DNA of 8,436 bases from Gammaproteobacteria bacterium (GCA_003972845.1 QOAV01000060.1:1-8436), one strand, 5' to 3'. Positions 1 to 5,726 are shown, counted from the stretch's first letter. Numbers and translations: made by a program. Notes: generated by a model not told the origin, from the letters alone.

Positions 1-597
1 CTGATGTTTATTGTCCAGGATGATATCGGTGCAGGGCGCGTTGATGAAAACCCGGATGTTGGGATGTTTTTCCAGTTCGTCGCGATATTCTTTGCCGAAA
101 TTCGTAGGCAAACTCCAGCGCTCCAGCAGGGAGGTTTTTACATCGCCATCCTGAAAGCCGGGGATCAGCGGCGGAACGCCAGCCTGTTCCGCATCAAAAA
201 TGGCCGGCCCGGCATGACACCACTCCAGCGCTTCCGGGTAATAGCGCGCAACTTCGTTATATTCAATGGGCCAGCCGCTGTTGTCGATGTAGTCGCGTTG
301 CTCAAAATCTATGGGGTCGAAGGGTATGCAGCGTCCACCCCAGGAACCGGTCGTCCCGCCCAGTTGACGCTGGCGCAGTTCATCCAGCGGATGATTGCGG
401 TTGCCCACTGACTCGCCACGGAAAAAGTCCTGACTGGCTTCCGTCAGTTTCAAGCCACCTGCTTCGAGTAAAACAACTTGTTGACCGGCGCGGGCGAGTG
501 TCAACGTCAGGGTGACTCCCGCGGCGCCGCTGCCGACAATACAGGCGTCTGCGGTTATGGATTCCCCGGTGCTGGTTTTAGAGGCGTCAATTATCAT
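1..597 (-). CDS. GMC-family FAD-dependent oxidoreductase, N-terminal part (cut by left edge)
   Basis: Reading the minus strand from the ATG at 597 gives 199 open codons to base 1, with no stop, so the C-terminal part with the catalytic His region lies outside the window. Residues 17-48 form a dinucleotide-binding fold (ACIVGSGAAG, then a strand ending VVLLEAGG), which binds the ADP part of FAD. Residues 76-105 (RQRQLGGTTGSWGGR, then PFDPIDFEQRDY) match the flavin-contact segment of the glucose-methanol-choline oxidoreductase family. Members oxidise alcohol groups of sugars, choline or other alcohols, and the substrate here cannot be told. The start overlaps the stop of the upstream flippase-type gene as ATGA, and a GGAGA ribosome site (about 605-609) lies at good spacing, so the two are probably cotranslated. 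A role in modifying a surface glycan or exported lipid-linked sugar is inferred from this neighbour only. Confidence 0.88.
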   Translation of the reverse strand, partial: MIIDASKTSTGESITADACIVGSGAAGVTLTLTLARAGQQVVLLEAGGLKLTEASQDFFRGESVGNRNHPLDELRQRQLGGTTGSWGGRCIPFDPIDFEQRDYIDNSGWPIEYNEVARYYPEALEWCHAGPAIFDAEQAGVPPLIPGFQDGDVKTSLLERWSLPTNFGKEYRDELEKHPNIRVFINAPCTDIILDNKHQ

Positions 598-1865
598 GAG
601 CCAGTCTCCATTTGTCTGATTCGATCAAAGAACGCCCGCCACATCAGGTAAACGGCGACGGCCTGGGCAATGCCAAATGCAGCCATATTGCCTGTTATGC
701 CCCACCATTGGGTCATGGGGAAAATCAGTATCGCCCCGACCAGTGTCGCAACGGCGTTGACGTACATTTCCGGCCGCGTGTACTCGATTGCGCACAATCC
801 GTACGTGAGGGGATGCGCAAGAAATATCAAAACAAAAATTATTGCCTGTATTCTGGTTATCCACGCATATTTCAGAAATTCTTCGCCATAGAACAGGTTG
901 ACCCAAAACTCGGGAACGGCAACCACCACCAGCATGGCGAAAACAGTCAGGGCGCCGCCAAGCAAAGTGAATTTCCTCAAATAGGCGACCAGCGCTCCAG
1001 TGCCTTTGGCGGCGAATAGCTTGGCGCCCTGAACGGGAACGAGGTTATCCATGCCCTGAAAAAGTATGTGGATCATTGCCAGTACGTTCCAGGTGGCTCG
1101 CATACCGCCAACGACTTCAGCGCCCAGCATGGCGCCGGCGACAGCAAAGGGTCCTTCCGATGTGGCCATCTGCAGCAGACGGGATCCTGACAGCCATTTG
1201 CCCATGCGCCAGTGACTGCGCACATTTTCCGTGAAATGTTCGGAAGAGACGCGCAGCTTGCTGAGGAAGGACCAGCCCGGGATCAACCCCAGCAGGGATG
1301 TCGCCGCAATTAGCCAGAACACCGAGCCAAGATTGAGATGTCCGTGCATCGACATGGCGACCAGCAGGCCGATGCGGGTGATATAAGCCAGCACATCGCT
1401 GTAAAAAGCCGGCTTCGCACGTTCTATGGTAAAAAAGTAACGCCGGATATAATCCTGCCAGAGCCATGTGAACAGGGCTGCGTAGAACGGCACAATGACG
1501 CTGGTGTCCAGGTCGTTCCAGCGTAGCAGGAAATAAACGAACCCGGACATGAGGGTGCTGCCAGCCAGCCCGAAAATGAGCTGCTGAAACGTCAAGGTGC
1601 TGTAATAATCCAGGGTTTCATGCTCTTCCAGCTTTGGGCCGAAGCTCATCATGGGCCGGATAATCAGGCTTTGCTGCAAGGTAAACAGTACGGTGGCGGC
1701 AATCCAGAGCAAGACATACTCACCATAGGCGGTGATGCCAAGGAATCGCGCGATCAGGACGCTGAGCAGGAAATTGCCACCGCTGACCACCATCTGGTCG
1801 AGTAATACCCAGCTGATGCGGCTGTGTCGTTCAGACAGGCGTGGAAATTTGCTGCTGCTGGGCAT
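594..1865 (-). CDS. Polysaccharide biosynthesis / flippase-like membrane protein (MOP superfamily)
   Basis: The 423-residue product is strongly hydrophobic, with roughly ten to twelve membrane segments separated by short basic loops. The N-terminal region (about residues 18-70: LLDQMVVSGGNFLLSVLIARFLG, then the YGEYVLLW block) is typical of Wzx/oligosaccharide-flippase proteins of the MOP (MATE-like) superfamily, which move lipid-linked sugars or related amphiphiles across the inner membrane. Length fits the family (about 400-500). The ATG at 1865 is preceded by no clear ribosome site, but a plausible promoter lies about 36 bases upstream. The stop overlaps the start of the GMC oxidoreductase gene (ATGA), suggesting a two-gene or longer operon running out of the window. 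No glycosyltransferase is visible, so the transported substrate is unknown. Family membership is fairly secure; the exact transport role is inferred. Confidence 0.8.
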   Translation of the reverse strand: MPSSSKFPRLSERHSRISWVLLDQMVVSGGNFLLSVLIARFLGITAYGEYVLLWIAATVLFTLQQSLIIRPMMSFGPKLEEHETLDYYSTLTFQQLIFGLAGSTLMSGFVYFLLRWNDLDTSVIVPFYAALFTWLWQDYIRRYFFTIERAKPAFYSDVLAYITRIGLLVAMSMHGHLNLGSVFWLIAATSLLGLIPGWSFLSKLRVSSEHFTENVRSHWRMGKWLSGSRLLQMATSEGPFAVAGAMLGAEVVGGMRATWNVLAMIHILFQGMDNLVPVQGAKLFAAKGTGALVAYLRKFTLLGGALTVFAMLVVVAVPEFWVNLFYGEEFLKYAWITRIQAIIFVLIFLAHPLTYGLCAIEYTRPEMYVNAVATLVGAILIFPMTQWWGITGNMAAFGIAQAVAVYLMWRAFFDRIRQMETGS

Positions 1866-1907
1866 GGTCTGGGATCGTGGCGAAACGGGATGGTTGAAGT
1901 GCTTGCC

Positions 1908-1935
1908 ATTTTAGATGCAGACTGAGCGATTGCAA
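1908..1935 (-). promoter_or_regulatory. Predicted sigma70 promoter of the flippase/GMC operon
   Basis: On the minus strand TTGCAA (1930-1935, four of six consensus bases) is followed after 16 bases by TAAAAT (1908-1913, five of six). Transcription would start near 1901, giving a leader of about 36 bases before the ATG at 1865. This is read from sequence only. Confidence 0.4.
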
Positions 1936-2034
1936 GCGGTGAGTTTCCATTGACGGGTGTGGCCAACATACGCGACCAAGCTCAATGTTTGAAGAATCTT
2001 GCTGGCCCGGTTATCGGACCCAAAACGTTTGTGC

Positions 2035-2087
2035 GGCTTCAGCAGGCGGGAAGCCATTGACTGTTGCAATATGGGCGTATATCGCCC
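2035..2087 (-). terminator. Two short hairpins after the arsR-like gene, possible weak terminator
   Basis: Reading leftwards from the arsR-like stop at 2096, GGGCG/CGCCC can pair around five bases (2073-2087), followed by a second hairpin GGCTTC/GAAGCC (2035-2055). Neither is followed by a run of T, so a classical intrinsic terminator is not supported. They could still stabilise the 3' end or assist factor-dependent termination. Confidence 0.25.
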
Positions 2088-2095
2088 GGTGCAGG

Positions 2096-2521
2096 TTAGC
2101 GTCCCAGTTTGCTCAGGCGGGAAGTAAGCTTGTCCAGCAACCCGCCACCTGTGTGTGATTCGGGTTCGTGAGGGGCGGTAGCCGCAGTTGCGGTCTTGTT
2201 CACCGGTTTGCTCGACAGCGGCCTGGTCGTGTGGGAGGTGACGCTGGTATGGCCGCCTGAAAGAGGTTCCAGCCAGATCCGAAGCTGGTGCAACTGGTCA
2301 CTGGCGATACTGATGGTATGCACTCGTCCCTTGATGACACGCTCGACCAGGCCGCCTTTTTCCAGCATCTTGATATGTTTGGACACTGCATTGAGCGACA
2401 TTTCGAACGGTTCCGCAAGTGCTGTAACGGTGGAGCTGCCCTGCATGAGTTGTAGCAGGATTGCGCGCCGGGTCTTGTCACCCAATGCGGAAAATGCAGC
2501 GTCTAATACCGAGTCGTCCAT
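2096..2521 (-). CDS. ArsR-family winged-helix transcriptional regulator with C-terminal tail
   Basis: The 141-residue product begins with an ArsR/SmtB-type winged helix (about residues 4-85). Visible parts are FSALGDKTRRAILLQL (helices 1-2), TVTALAEPFEMSLNAVSKHIKMLEKGGLV (helix-turn-helix with recognition helix) and ERVIKGRVHTISI (wing). It lacks the ELCVCDL-type metal-binding cysteines and has no cysteine at all, so it is unlikely to be a classical As/Cd/Zn sensor. It resembles the subgroup with the AEPFDMSLPAVSKH motif that often lies beside SRPBCC-domain genes, although none is seen here. After residue about 88 comes a Ser/Thr/Pro/Ala-rich linker of some 40 residues, ending in GGG and a short basic amphipathic helix (LLDKLTSRLSKLGR). 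A strong promoter and a palindrome lie immediately upstream and suggest autoregulation. No ribosome site is seen before the ATG at 2521. Its signal and targets are unknown. Confidence 0.88.
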   Translation of the reverse strand: MDDSVLDAAFSALGDKTRRAILLQLMQGSSTVTALAEPFEMSLNAVSKHIKMLEKGGLVERVIKGRVHTISIASDQLHQLRIWLEPLSGGHTSVTSHTTRPLSSKPVNKTATAATAPHEPESHTGGGLLDKLTSRLSKLGR

Positions 2522-2529
2522 GGAGCAGG

Positions 2530-2558
2530 ATCATAACCTGCAGGTTCGGCTGTATCAA
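2530..2558 (-). promoter_or_regulatory. Predicted strong sigma70 promoter of the arsR-like gene
   Basis: On the minus strand TTGATA (2553-2558) and TATGAT (2530-2535) each match five of six consensus bases and are separated by exactly 17 bases. Only 8 bases lie between the -10 box and the ATG at 2521, so transcription would start at or next to the start codon, giving a leaderless or nearly leaderless mRNA. Confidence 0.6.
2535..2546. promoter_or_regulatory. Perfect 12-bp palindrome, candidate ArsR autorepressor operator
   Basis: AACCTGCAGGTT reads the same on both strands. It lies in the spacer of the arsR-like promoter and touches the -10 box, so a dimer bound here would block RNA polymerase. 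ArsR-family repressors commonly bind inverted repeats overlapping their own promoter. Assignment to this regulator is inferred from position. Confidence 0.45.
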
Positions 2559-2589
2559 GTTGGCGCTTGGTCTGTTTGATGCGGGTCCG

Positions 2590-2856
2590 TTATTCCGGCG
2601 TGGCTTGCCTGCGCAGTGAAACACTGTACATCTCATGCGCCTGCTTGATCAGGCGAGCCAGCCAGTTGGGGTCGAAAACTGCCTTGCGGTTCACGGCATC
2701 GGGGAACTCGGTAATCATCGCTTCGTATTCCGGCAGGTCATCTTTATCGCCCTGACGGTAACGTATGGTAAACCCGGACTGATGACGTGCGGTGCCAGCG
2801 TCGAGATCCACGATCCATTGTTTTTGCCAGCGATCCCACTTGTTGGATGTAATCAT
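2590..2856 (-). CDS. Small protein of unknown function (88 aa)
   Basis: I do not recognise this protein. The frame stays open upstream to an ATG at 2973, but I chose the ATG at 2856. The added 39 residues would run through a good promoter and do not look like part of a domain. The residues after 2856 are well-behaved coding sequence: a Trp-rich start (MITSNKWDRWQKQWIVDLD), a likely beta-rich middle (HQSGFTIRYRQGD), an acidic stretch (DKDDLPEYEAMITEFP) and a C-terminal helix (DPNWLARLIKQAHEMYSVSLRRQ). There is no signal peptide, membrane segment or cysteine, so it is probably a small soluble cytoplasmic protein. It has its own promoter, points away from ccmA, and lies 68 bases before the arsR-like gene on the same strand. 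A link to cytochrome maturation is not supported beyond adjacency. Confidence 0.65.
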   Translation of the reverse strand: MITSNKWDRWQKQWIVDLDAGTARHQSGFTIRYRQGDKDDLPEYEAMITEFPDAVNRKAVFDPNWLARLIKQAHEMYSVSLRRQATPE

Positions 2857-2863
2857 GGAACTA

Positions 2864-2891
2864 AGTATAGACAAGAAAACAGGAATGTGAA
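2864..2891 (-). promoter_or_regulatory. Predicted strong sigma70 promoter of the 88-aa gene
   Basis: On the minus strand TTCACA (2886-2891, five of six) is followed after 16 bases by TATACT (2864-2869, five of six). Only 7 bases separate the -10 box from the ATG at 2856. The transcript would therefore start at about the start codon, with no room for a ribosome site. If the true start were the upstream ATG at 2973, this promoter would lie inside the gene. Confidence 0.55.
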
Positions 2892-2942
2892 GTCCGGTTG
2901 ATCTCACCGTATCTCGCAATGTCAAAGCAAGCCAGCAATCAC

Positions 2943-2970
2943 TTGACCCGTCCGGCGGTAGTGATACATT
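2943..2970 (+). promoter_or_regulatory. Predicted promoter of the ccm operon
   Basis: TTGACC (2943-2948, five of six) is followed after 16 bases by TACATT (2965-2970, four of six). The start site would be near 2977, leaving a leader of about 27 bases with a weak ribosome site GGTGA (2990-2994) nine bases before the GTG of ccmA. It is divergent from the promoter at 2864-2891. I looked for an FNR-type box (TTGAT, four bases, ATCAA) between 2857 and 3003 and found none. Confidence 0.42.
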
Positions 2971-3003
2971 CACCCTCCCTTTTTACCCTGGTGACAATCT
3001 TTC

Positions 3004-3633
3004 GTGACGCAAGCACCTTTTCTGGAATGGCGGCGACTGGTCGTCGAGCGTGGCGAGCGAGTATTGTTCGAAGACCTGAGTGGTCGCGTCGATGCCGGGG
3101 AGTCTTTGTTGGTGGAAGGCCGCAACGGTAGCGGCAAAACCACTTTTCTGCGCAGTATTGCAGGCCTTTATCTGCCGCTGCAGGGTGAATTTCTCTGGAA
3201 CGGAGAGAATGTCAACGATCTGGGTGAGGGTTTCCGCGAGAACCTGCTGTATCTGGGACACATGAACGCCATCAAGGACAACCTCGATGCGGTGGAAAAT
3301 CTCCGTGTGCAAAGCCGTCTCAGTGGTAACCCCGCCAGTGATGAAGATATCCTGTCGGCGTTGGCTGCGTTCGGCCTGCGAGGGTTCGAGGATTTCCCCA
3401 CGCGCATGTTGTCGCAGGGGCAGAAGCGCCGGGTAGCGCTGGCCCGGCTGCTGCTGAGCCGCGCAAAGCTGTGGGTGCTGGACGAGCCGTTCGTGGCGCT
3501 GGATGTGGCGGCGGTGGATCATTTGCAATCGGTGATCTCAGCGCATGTGGAGGCGGGCGGCATCGCCATACTGACTACACATCAGGCGACGCAGTTGACA
3601 GATAACTCAACACACCGGTTAAAACTGGGCTGA
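3004..3633 (+). CDS. ccmA: Cytochrome c maturation ABC transporter ATP-binding protein CcmA
   Basis: CcmA is the cytoplasmic ATPase of the CcmABCD complex. ATP hydrolysis drives release of heme-loaded CcmE from CcmCD. The 209-residue product has Walker A at 39-46 (GRNGSGKT), the ABC signature at 136-140 (LSQGQ), Walker B at 156-162 (LWVLDEP), D-loop ALD at 165-167 and switch His193 (TTHQ). The block YLGHMNAIKDNLDAVENL (83-100) is characteristic of CcmA rather than of general ABC ATPases. The start is GTG at 3004: the first residues align with the N-terminus of known CcmA, and only a weak GGTGA lies upstream, so initiation may be modest. Its TGA overlaps the ATG of ccmB by one base. It is the first gene of the operon and lies downstream of a predicted promoter. 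Length is normal for the family. Confidence 0.96.
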   Translation: MTQAPFLEWRRLVVERGERVLFEDLSGRVDAGESLLVEGRNGSGKTTFLRSIAGLYLPLQGEFLWNGENVNDLGEGFRENLLYLGHMNAIKDNLDAVENLRVQSRLSGNPASDEDILSALAAFGLRGFEDFPTRMLSQGQKRRVALARLLLSRAKLWVLDEPFVALDVAAVDHLQSVISAHVEAGGIAILTTHQATQLTDNSTHRLKLG

Positions 3634-4304
3634 TGTGGCGCGGCTTTACAACCATGCTCAAGCGCGACCTGGTTCTGGCCATGCGGCGGCGCACCGACAT
3701 ACTCACGACCTTGTTCTTCTTTATCATTGTGGTCAGCCTGTTCCCGCTTGGGGTAGGGACGGAGAAGGAAATCTTGCGTAAGATGGCGCCGGGTGTGGTC
3801 TGGATTGCCGCCTTGCTGGCGTCCATGCTGGCTTTGGAGCGGTTGTTCGCCGATGACCATGCCGATGGCACGCTGGAACAAATGTTGTTGACGCCGCAAC
3901 CGGTGGCGCTATTGGTATTGGCCAAAGTGACCGCGCACTGGCTGCTTACCGGTTTGCCGCTGGTGCTGATTGCGCCGCTGGTTGGCCTGCAATACCATGT
4001 GGGCGGGGATGTGACGCTGGTGATGATGCAAACTTTGCTCATCGGCACGCCGGTACTGAGTCTCATCGGCGCCATTGGTGCGGCCCTGACGCTGGGGCTG
4101 CGTGGCGGCGGAATACTCATTTCCCTGCTGATTTTGCCGTTGTATATTCCGGTGCTGGTGTACGGTTCGGGCGCAGTGGCGGAAAGTATGGCTGGCGGCG
4201 GGGAGCTGGGCGCCTATTTTCAGTTGCTGTCTGCTTTTCTGATCCTGGCGCTGGTTTTTTCGCCCTGGGCGACAGCGGCCGCGCTGAAGATTTCTACAGA
4301 GTAA
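3633..4304 (+). CDS. ccmB: Heme exporter / cytochrome c maturation permease CcmB
   Basis: CcmB is the inner-membrane partner of CcmA in the CcmABCD complex. The 223-residue product has about six membrane segments (roughly 22-42, 52-71, 91-116, 127-152, 160-180 and 195-217). Its cytoplasmic loop LFADDHADGTLEQMLLTP (71-88) matches the family's characteristic coupling segment (DD...DG.LEQ). A short basic N-terminus (MLKRDLVLAMRRR) precedes the first segment, as is usual. The ATG at 3633 overlaps the ccmA stop (TGATG), so translation is coupled and the two subunits are probably made in balance. Length is typical. The historical name 'heme exporter' is doubtful: current models place CcmAB in release of holo-CcmE rather than heme export. 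Confidence 0.95.
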   Translation: MWRGFTTMLKRDLVLAMRRRTDILTTLFFFIIVVSLFPLGVGTEKEILRKMAPGVVWIAALLASMLALERLFADDHADGTLEQMLLTPQPVALLVLAKVTAHWLLTGLPLVLIAPLVGLQYHVGGDVTLVMMQTLLIGTPVLSLIGAIGAALTLGLRGGGILISLLILPLYIPVLVYGSGAVAESMAGGGELGAYFQLLSAFLILALVFSPWATAAALKISTE

Positions 4305-4319
4305 GAGAAACGTAATACA

Positions 4320-5069
4320 TTGAACATAAAATGGTTTAAATACGCCGCACCGTCCACCTTTTACCCGCTGGCGGGAAGGATGATTCCCTGGTTCTGGGTC
4401 TCTGCGATACTGTTCATCGGCGTTGGTCTTTACTGGGGCTTTTTTCACACACCCGGCATTCTGACTGACCAGAAGGAGTATTACCGCATCATTTTCCCCC
4501 ACGTGGCATCGGCCTGGATGTCCATGTGGCTGTACATCGTTCTGGTCGGCTGGGCACTGGTGGGACTGATTTTTCAGACCCGCATTTCATTCATGATGGC
4601 CGAGGCGGTTGCGCCCACCGGCGCCATTATGACTTTCATCGCCCTGGTCACCGGCGCATTCTGGGGCAAGACCAGTTGGGGCACCTGGTGGGACTGGGAC
4701 CCACGCATGACTTCGGAACTCATCCTGCTTTTTGTGTACATAGGATACATGGCCCTGCAATCTGCCATTGATGACCGGCGCCGCGCCGATCGGGCATCAG
4801 CGGTATTGGCGCTGGTGGGTGCAGTGACGGTGCCGATCATATTTTGGTCGGTGAATTGCCCGGACCCGAACCAGTGTACGGCGTTGCACCAGCAATCCGG
4901 CATGGGCAAAGTGGATCCGGATATTGTCATTGCGATGCTGGTCACATCACTGGGTTTCTGGCTGTATTCGTTTGCTATCATTTTCCAGCGCGTCAGAAAC
5001 ATCATCCTGCAACGCGAACGCAATACGCGCTGGGTCATGGAATTACCAGAAGTGAAGAGGGGCAAATGA
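4320..5069 (+). CDS. ccmC: Heme handling protein CcmC (WWD domain), with an unusual Cys-pair insertion
   Basis: CcmC presents heme at the periplasmic face of the inner membrane and attaches it to CcmE. The 249-residue product has about six membrane segments. Its tryptophan-rich WWD motif is at 115-127 (WGKTSWGTWWDWD), followed by RMTSELILLFVYIG. The two axial heme histidines are His61 (FPHVASAW) and His190 (ALHQ). The segment before His190 is unusual: it reads SVNCPDPNQCTALHQ, whereas E. coli CcmC (from memory) has SVEWWNTLHQ. This adds about five residues and two cysteines and loses the paired tryptophans. The start is TTG at 4320; no ATG or GTG fits the frame before the first membrane segment, and the ATG at 4331 is out of frame and soon hits a stop. 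The ribosome site (AAGAG, 4303-4307) is weak and distant, and ccmB ends 15 bases upstream. Confidence 0.95.
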   Translation: MNIKWFKYAAPSTFYPLAGRMIPWFWVSAILFIGVGLYWGFFHTPGILTDQKEYYRIIFPHVASAWMSMWLYIVLVGWALVGLIFQTRISFMMAEAVAPTGAIMTFIALVTGAFWGKTSWGTWWDWDPRMTSELILLFVYIGYMALQSAIDDRRRADRASAVLALVGAVTVPIIFWSVNCPDPNQCTALHQQSGMGKVDPDIVIAMLVTSLGFWLYSFAIIFQRVRNIILQRERNTRWVMELPEVKRGK

Positions 5070-5230
5070 CCGTACAGGAATTCTTTCATGCCGGAGGCTA
5101 CGGATTCTATCTGTGGTCGGCCTTTGGTATCACCGCGCTGGTGATGATCGCCGAAATTCTGATCGTGCGGGCCCAGCGCAAAACAGTTTTGAAGCGCCTC
5201 AAGCGATTGGCGCGCATGGAGCAACAATGA
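5066..5230 (+). CDS. ccmD: Small membrane protein CcmD
   Basis: CcmD is a small single-span subunit that holds CcmC and CcmE together and helps release holo-CcmE from the CcmABC complex. The 54-residue product begins MTVQEFFHAGGYGFYLWSAF. It has one membrane segment at about 13-34 and a strongly basic C-terminal tail (RAQRKTVLKRLKRLAR), which places the tail in the cytoplasm. The GGYGFYLWSAFG block is the conserved part of the family. The ATG at 5066 overlaps the ccmC stop (ATGA) and has a good GAGG ribosome site (5057-5060); the 3' end overlaps the ccmE start (ATGA). The frame is also open upstream, but that part is shadow sequence inside ccmC. Confidence 0.93.
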   Translation: MTVQEFFHAGGYGFYLWSAFGITALVMIAEILIVRAQRKTVLKRLKRLARMEQQ

Positions 5231-5673
5231 AACCTAGAAAAAAACGACTGATTTTTGCATCCATCGCCGTGGTCGGCGTGGTGATCGCGGCGGCGCTGAT
5301 GATGCGCGCCTTGCGCAGCAATGTGGCGTATTCCTTTGGTCCGTCCCAGGTGATTGCCGGGGCGGCCCCGAGCGATCGCGTATTTCGCCTGGCCGGCATG
5401 GTCAAGGAAGGTACGGTGAAGCGCATTGGTGATGGCCTGACGGTGGAATTTGTGGTGACTGACCTGAAAAAGGATGTGACAGTGCACTACACCGGCATAC
5501 TGCCCGACTTGTTCAAGGAAGGGCAGGGAGCGGTGACCAAGGGGCGGCTGGGTGATGACGGCTCGTTCATCGCTGAAGAAGTACTCGCCAAACACGATGA
5601 AACCTATATGCCGCCCGAAGCCAAGGACGCCATGAAAGCCGCGCAGACGGCTGCGGAAACAGTCAAAAATTAG
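5227..5673 (+). CDS. ccmE: Periplasmic heme chaperone CcmE
   Basis: CcmE binds heme covalently through a histidine and carries it from CcmC to CcmF. The 148-residue product has a short basic N-terminus (MKPRKKR) and one membrane anchor (about 8-29), leaving an OB-fold domain in the periplasm. Conserved pieces are the RLAGMV strand (54-59), VEFVVTDL (73-80), VHYTGILPDLFKEGQG (86-101) and the heme motif LAKHDETYMPPE (120-131). His123 is the predicted covalent heme ligand and Tyr127 the axial ligand. The C-terminal tail beyond the motif is short and Ala/Lys-rich, as is common. I start it at the ATG at 5227, overlapping the ccmD stop; the open frame further upstream is not supported by family length. 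All key residues are present. Confidence 0.95.
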   Translation: MKPRKKRLIFASIAVVGVVIAAALMMRALRSNVAYSFGPSQVIAGAAPSDRVFRLAGMVKEGTVKRIGDGLTVEFVVTDLKKDVTVHYTGILPDLFKEGQGAVTKGRLGDDGSFIAEEVLAKHDETYMPPEAKDAMKAAQTAAETVKN

Positions 5674-5726
5674 GGCCGCCCGTAGCCCGAAAACCGCAAA
5701 CGACACCGCGACCGAGGAGATAAATC
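5674..5726 (+). promoter_or_regulatory. ccmE-ccmF spacer with strong ribosome site
   Basis: This 53-base gap is the longest inside the operon. It ends with GAGGAGA (5714-5720), six bases before the ccmF ATG, the best ribosome site in the cluster. ccmF is therefore probably translated independently of ccmE. I see no hairpin or promoter in it. Confidence 0.6.

Larger units (their letters stand above)
1866..2095. other. Intergenic region between the arsR-like and flippase genes
   Basis: This 230-base gap holds no convincing gene on either strand. It contains the predicted promoter of the flippase operon near its left end. Two small inverted repeats lie near its right end, just downstream of the arsR-like stop: 2073-2087 (5-bp stem, 5-base loop) and 2035-2055 (6-bp stem GGCTTC/GAAGCC, 9-base loop). 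I see nothing else in it that I can name. Confidence 0.6.

Noticed and set aside
4..411. Open frame of 135 codons on the plus strand
   Set aside because: It is antisense to the GMC oxidoreductase, whose minus-strand frame shows clear family motifs.
2057..2083. Plus-strand promoter-like TTGACT ... TATATC that would read antisense into the arsR-like gene
   Set aside because: The spacing is 15 bases, shorter than usual, the -10 match is moderate, and there is no gene for it to serve.
2090..2097. TGCAGGTT at the end of the arsR-like gene, identical to eight bases of the palindrome at 2535-2546
   Set aside because: It lacks the other half and overlaps the stop codon. An 8-base match in a window this size can arise by chance.
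2898..2930. Possible FNR-type site around TTGATCTCACCGTATC in the ccm upstream region
   Set aside because: Only the left half TTGAT is present; the right half ATCAA is absent at the required spacing.
2857..2973. N-terminal extension of the 88-aa protein to an ATG at 2973
   Set aside because: The added residues would overlap two predicted promoters and do not resemble a domain. The ATG at 2856 is better placed relative to the -10 box.
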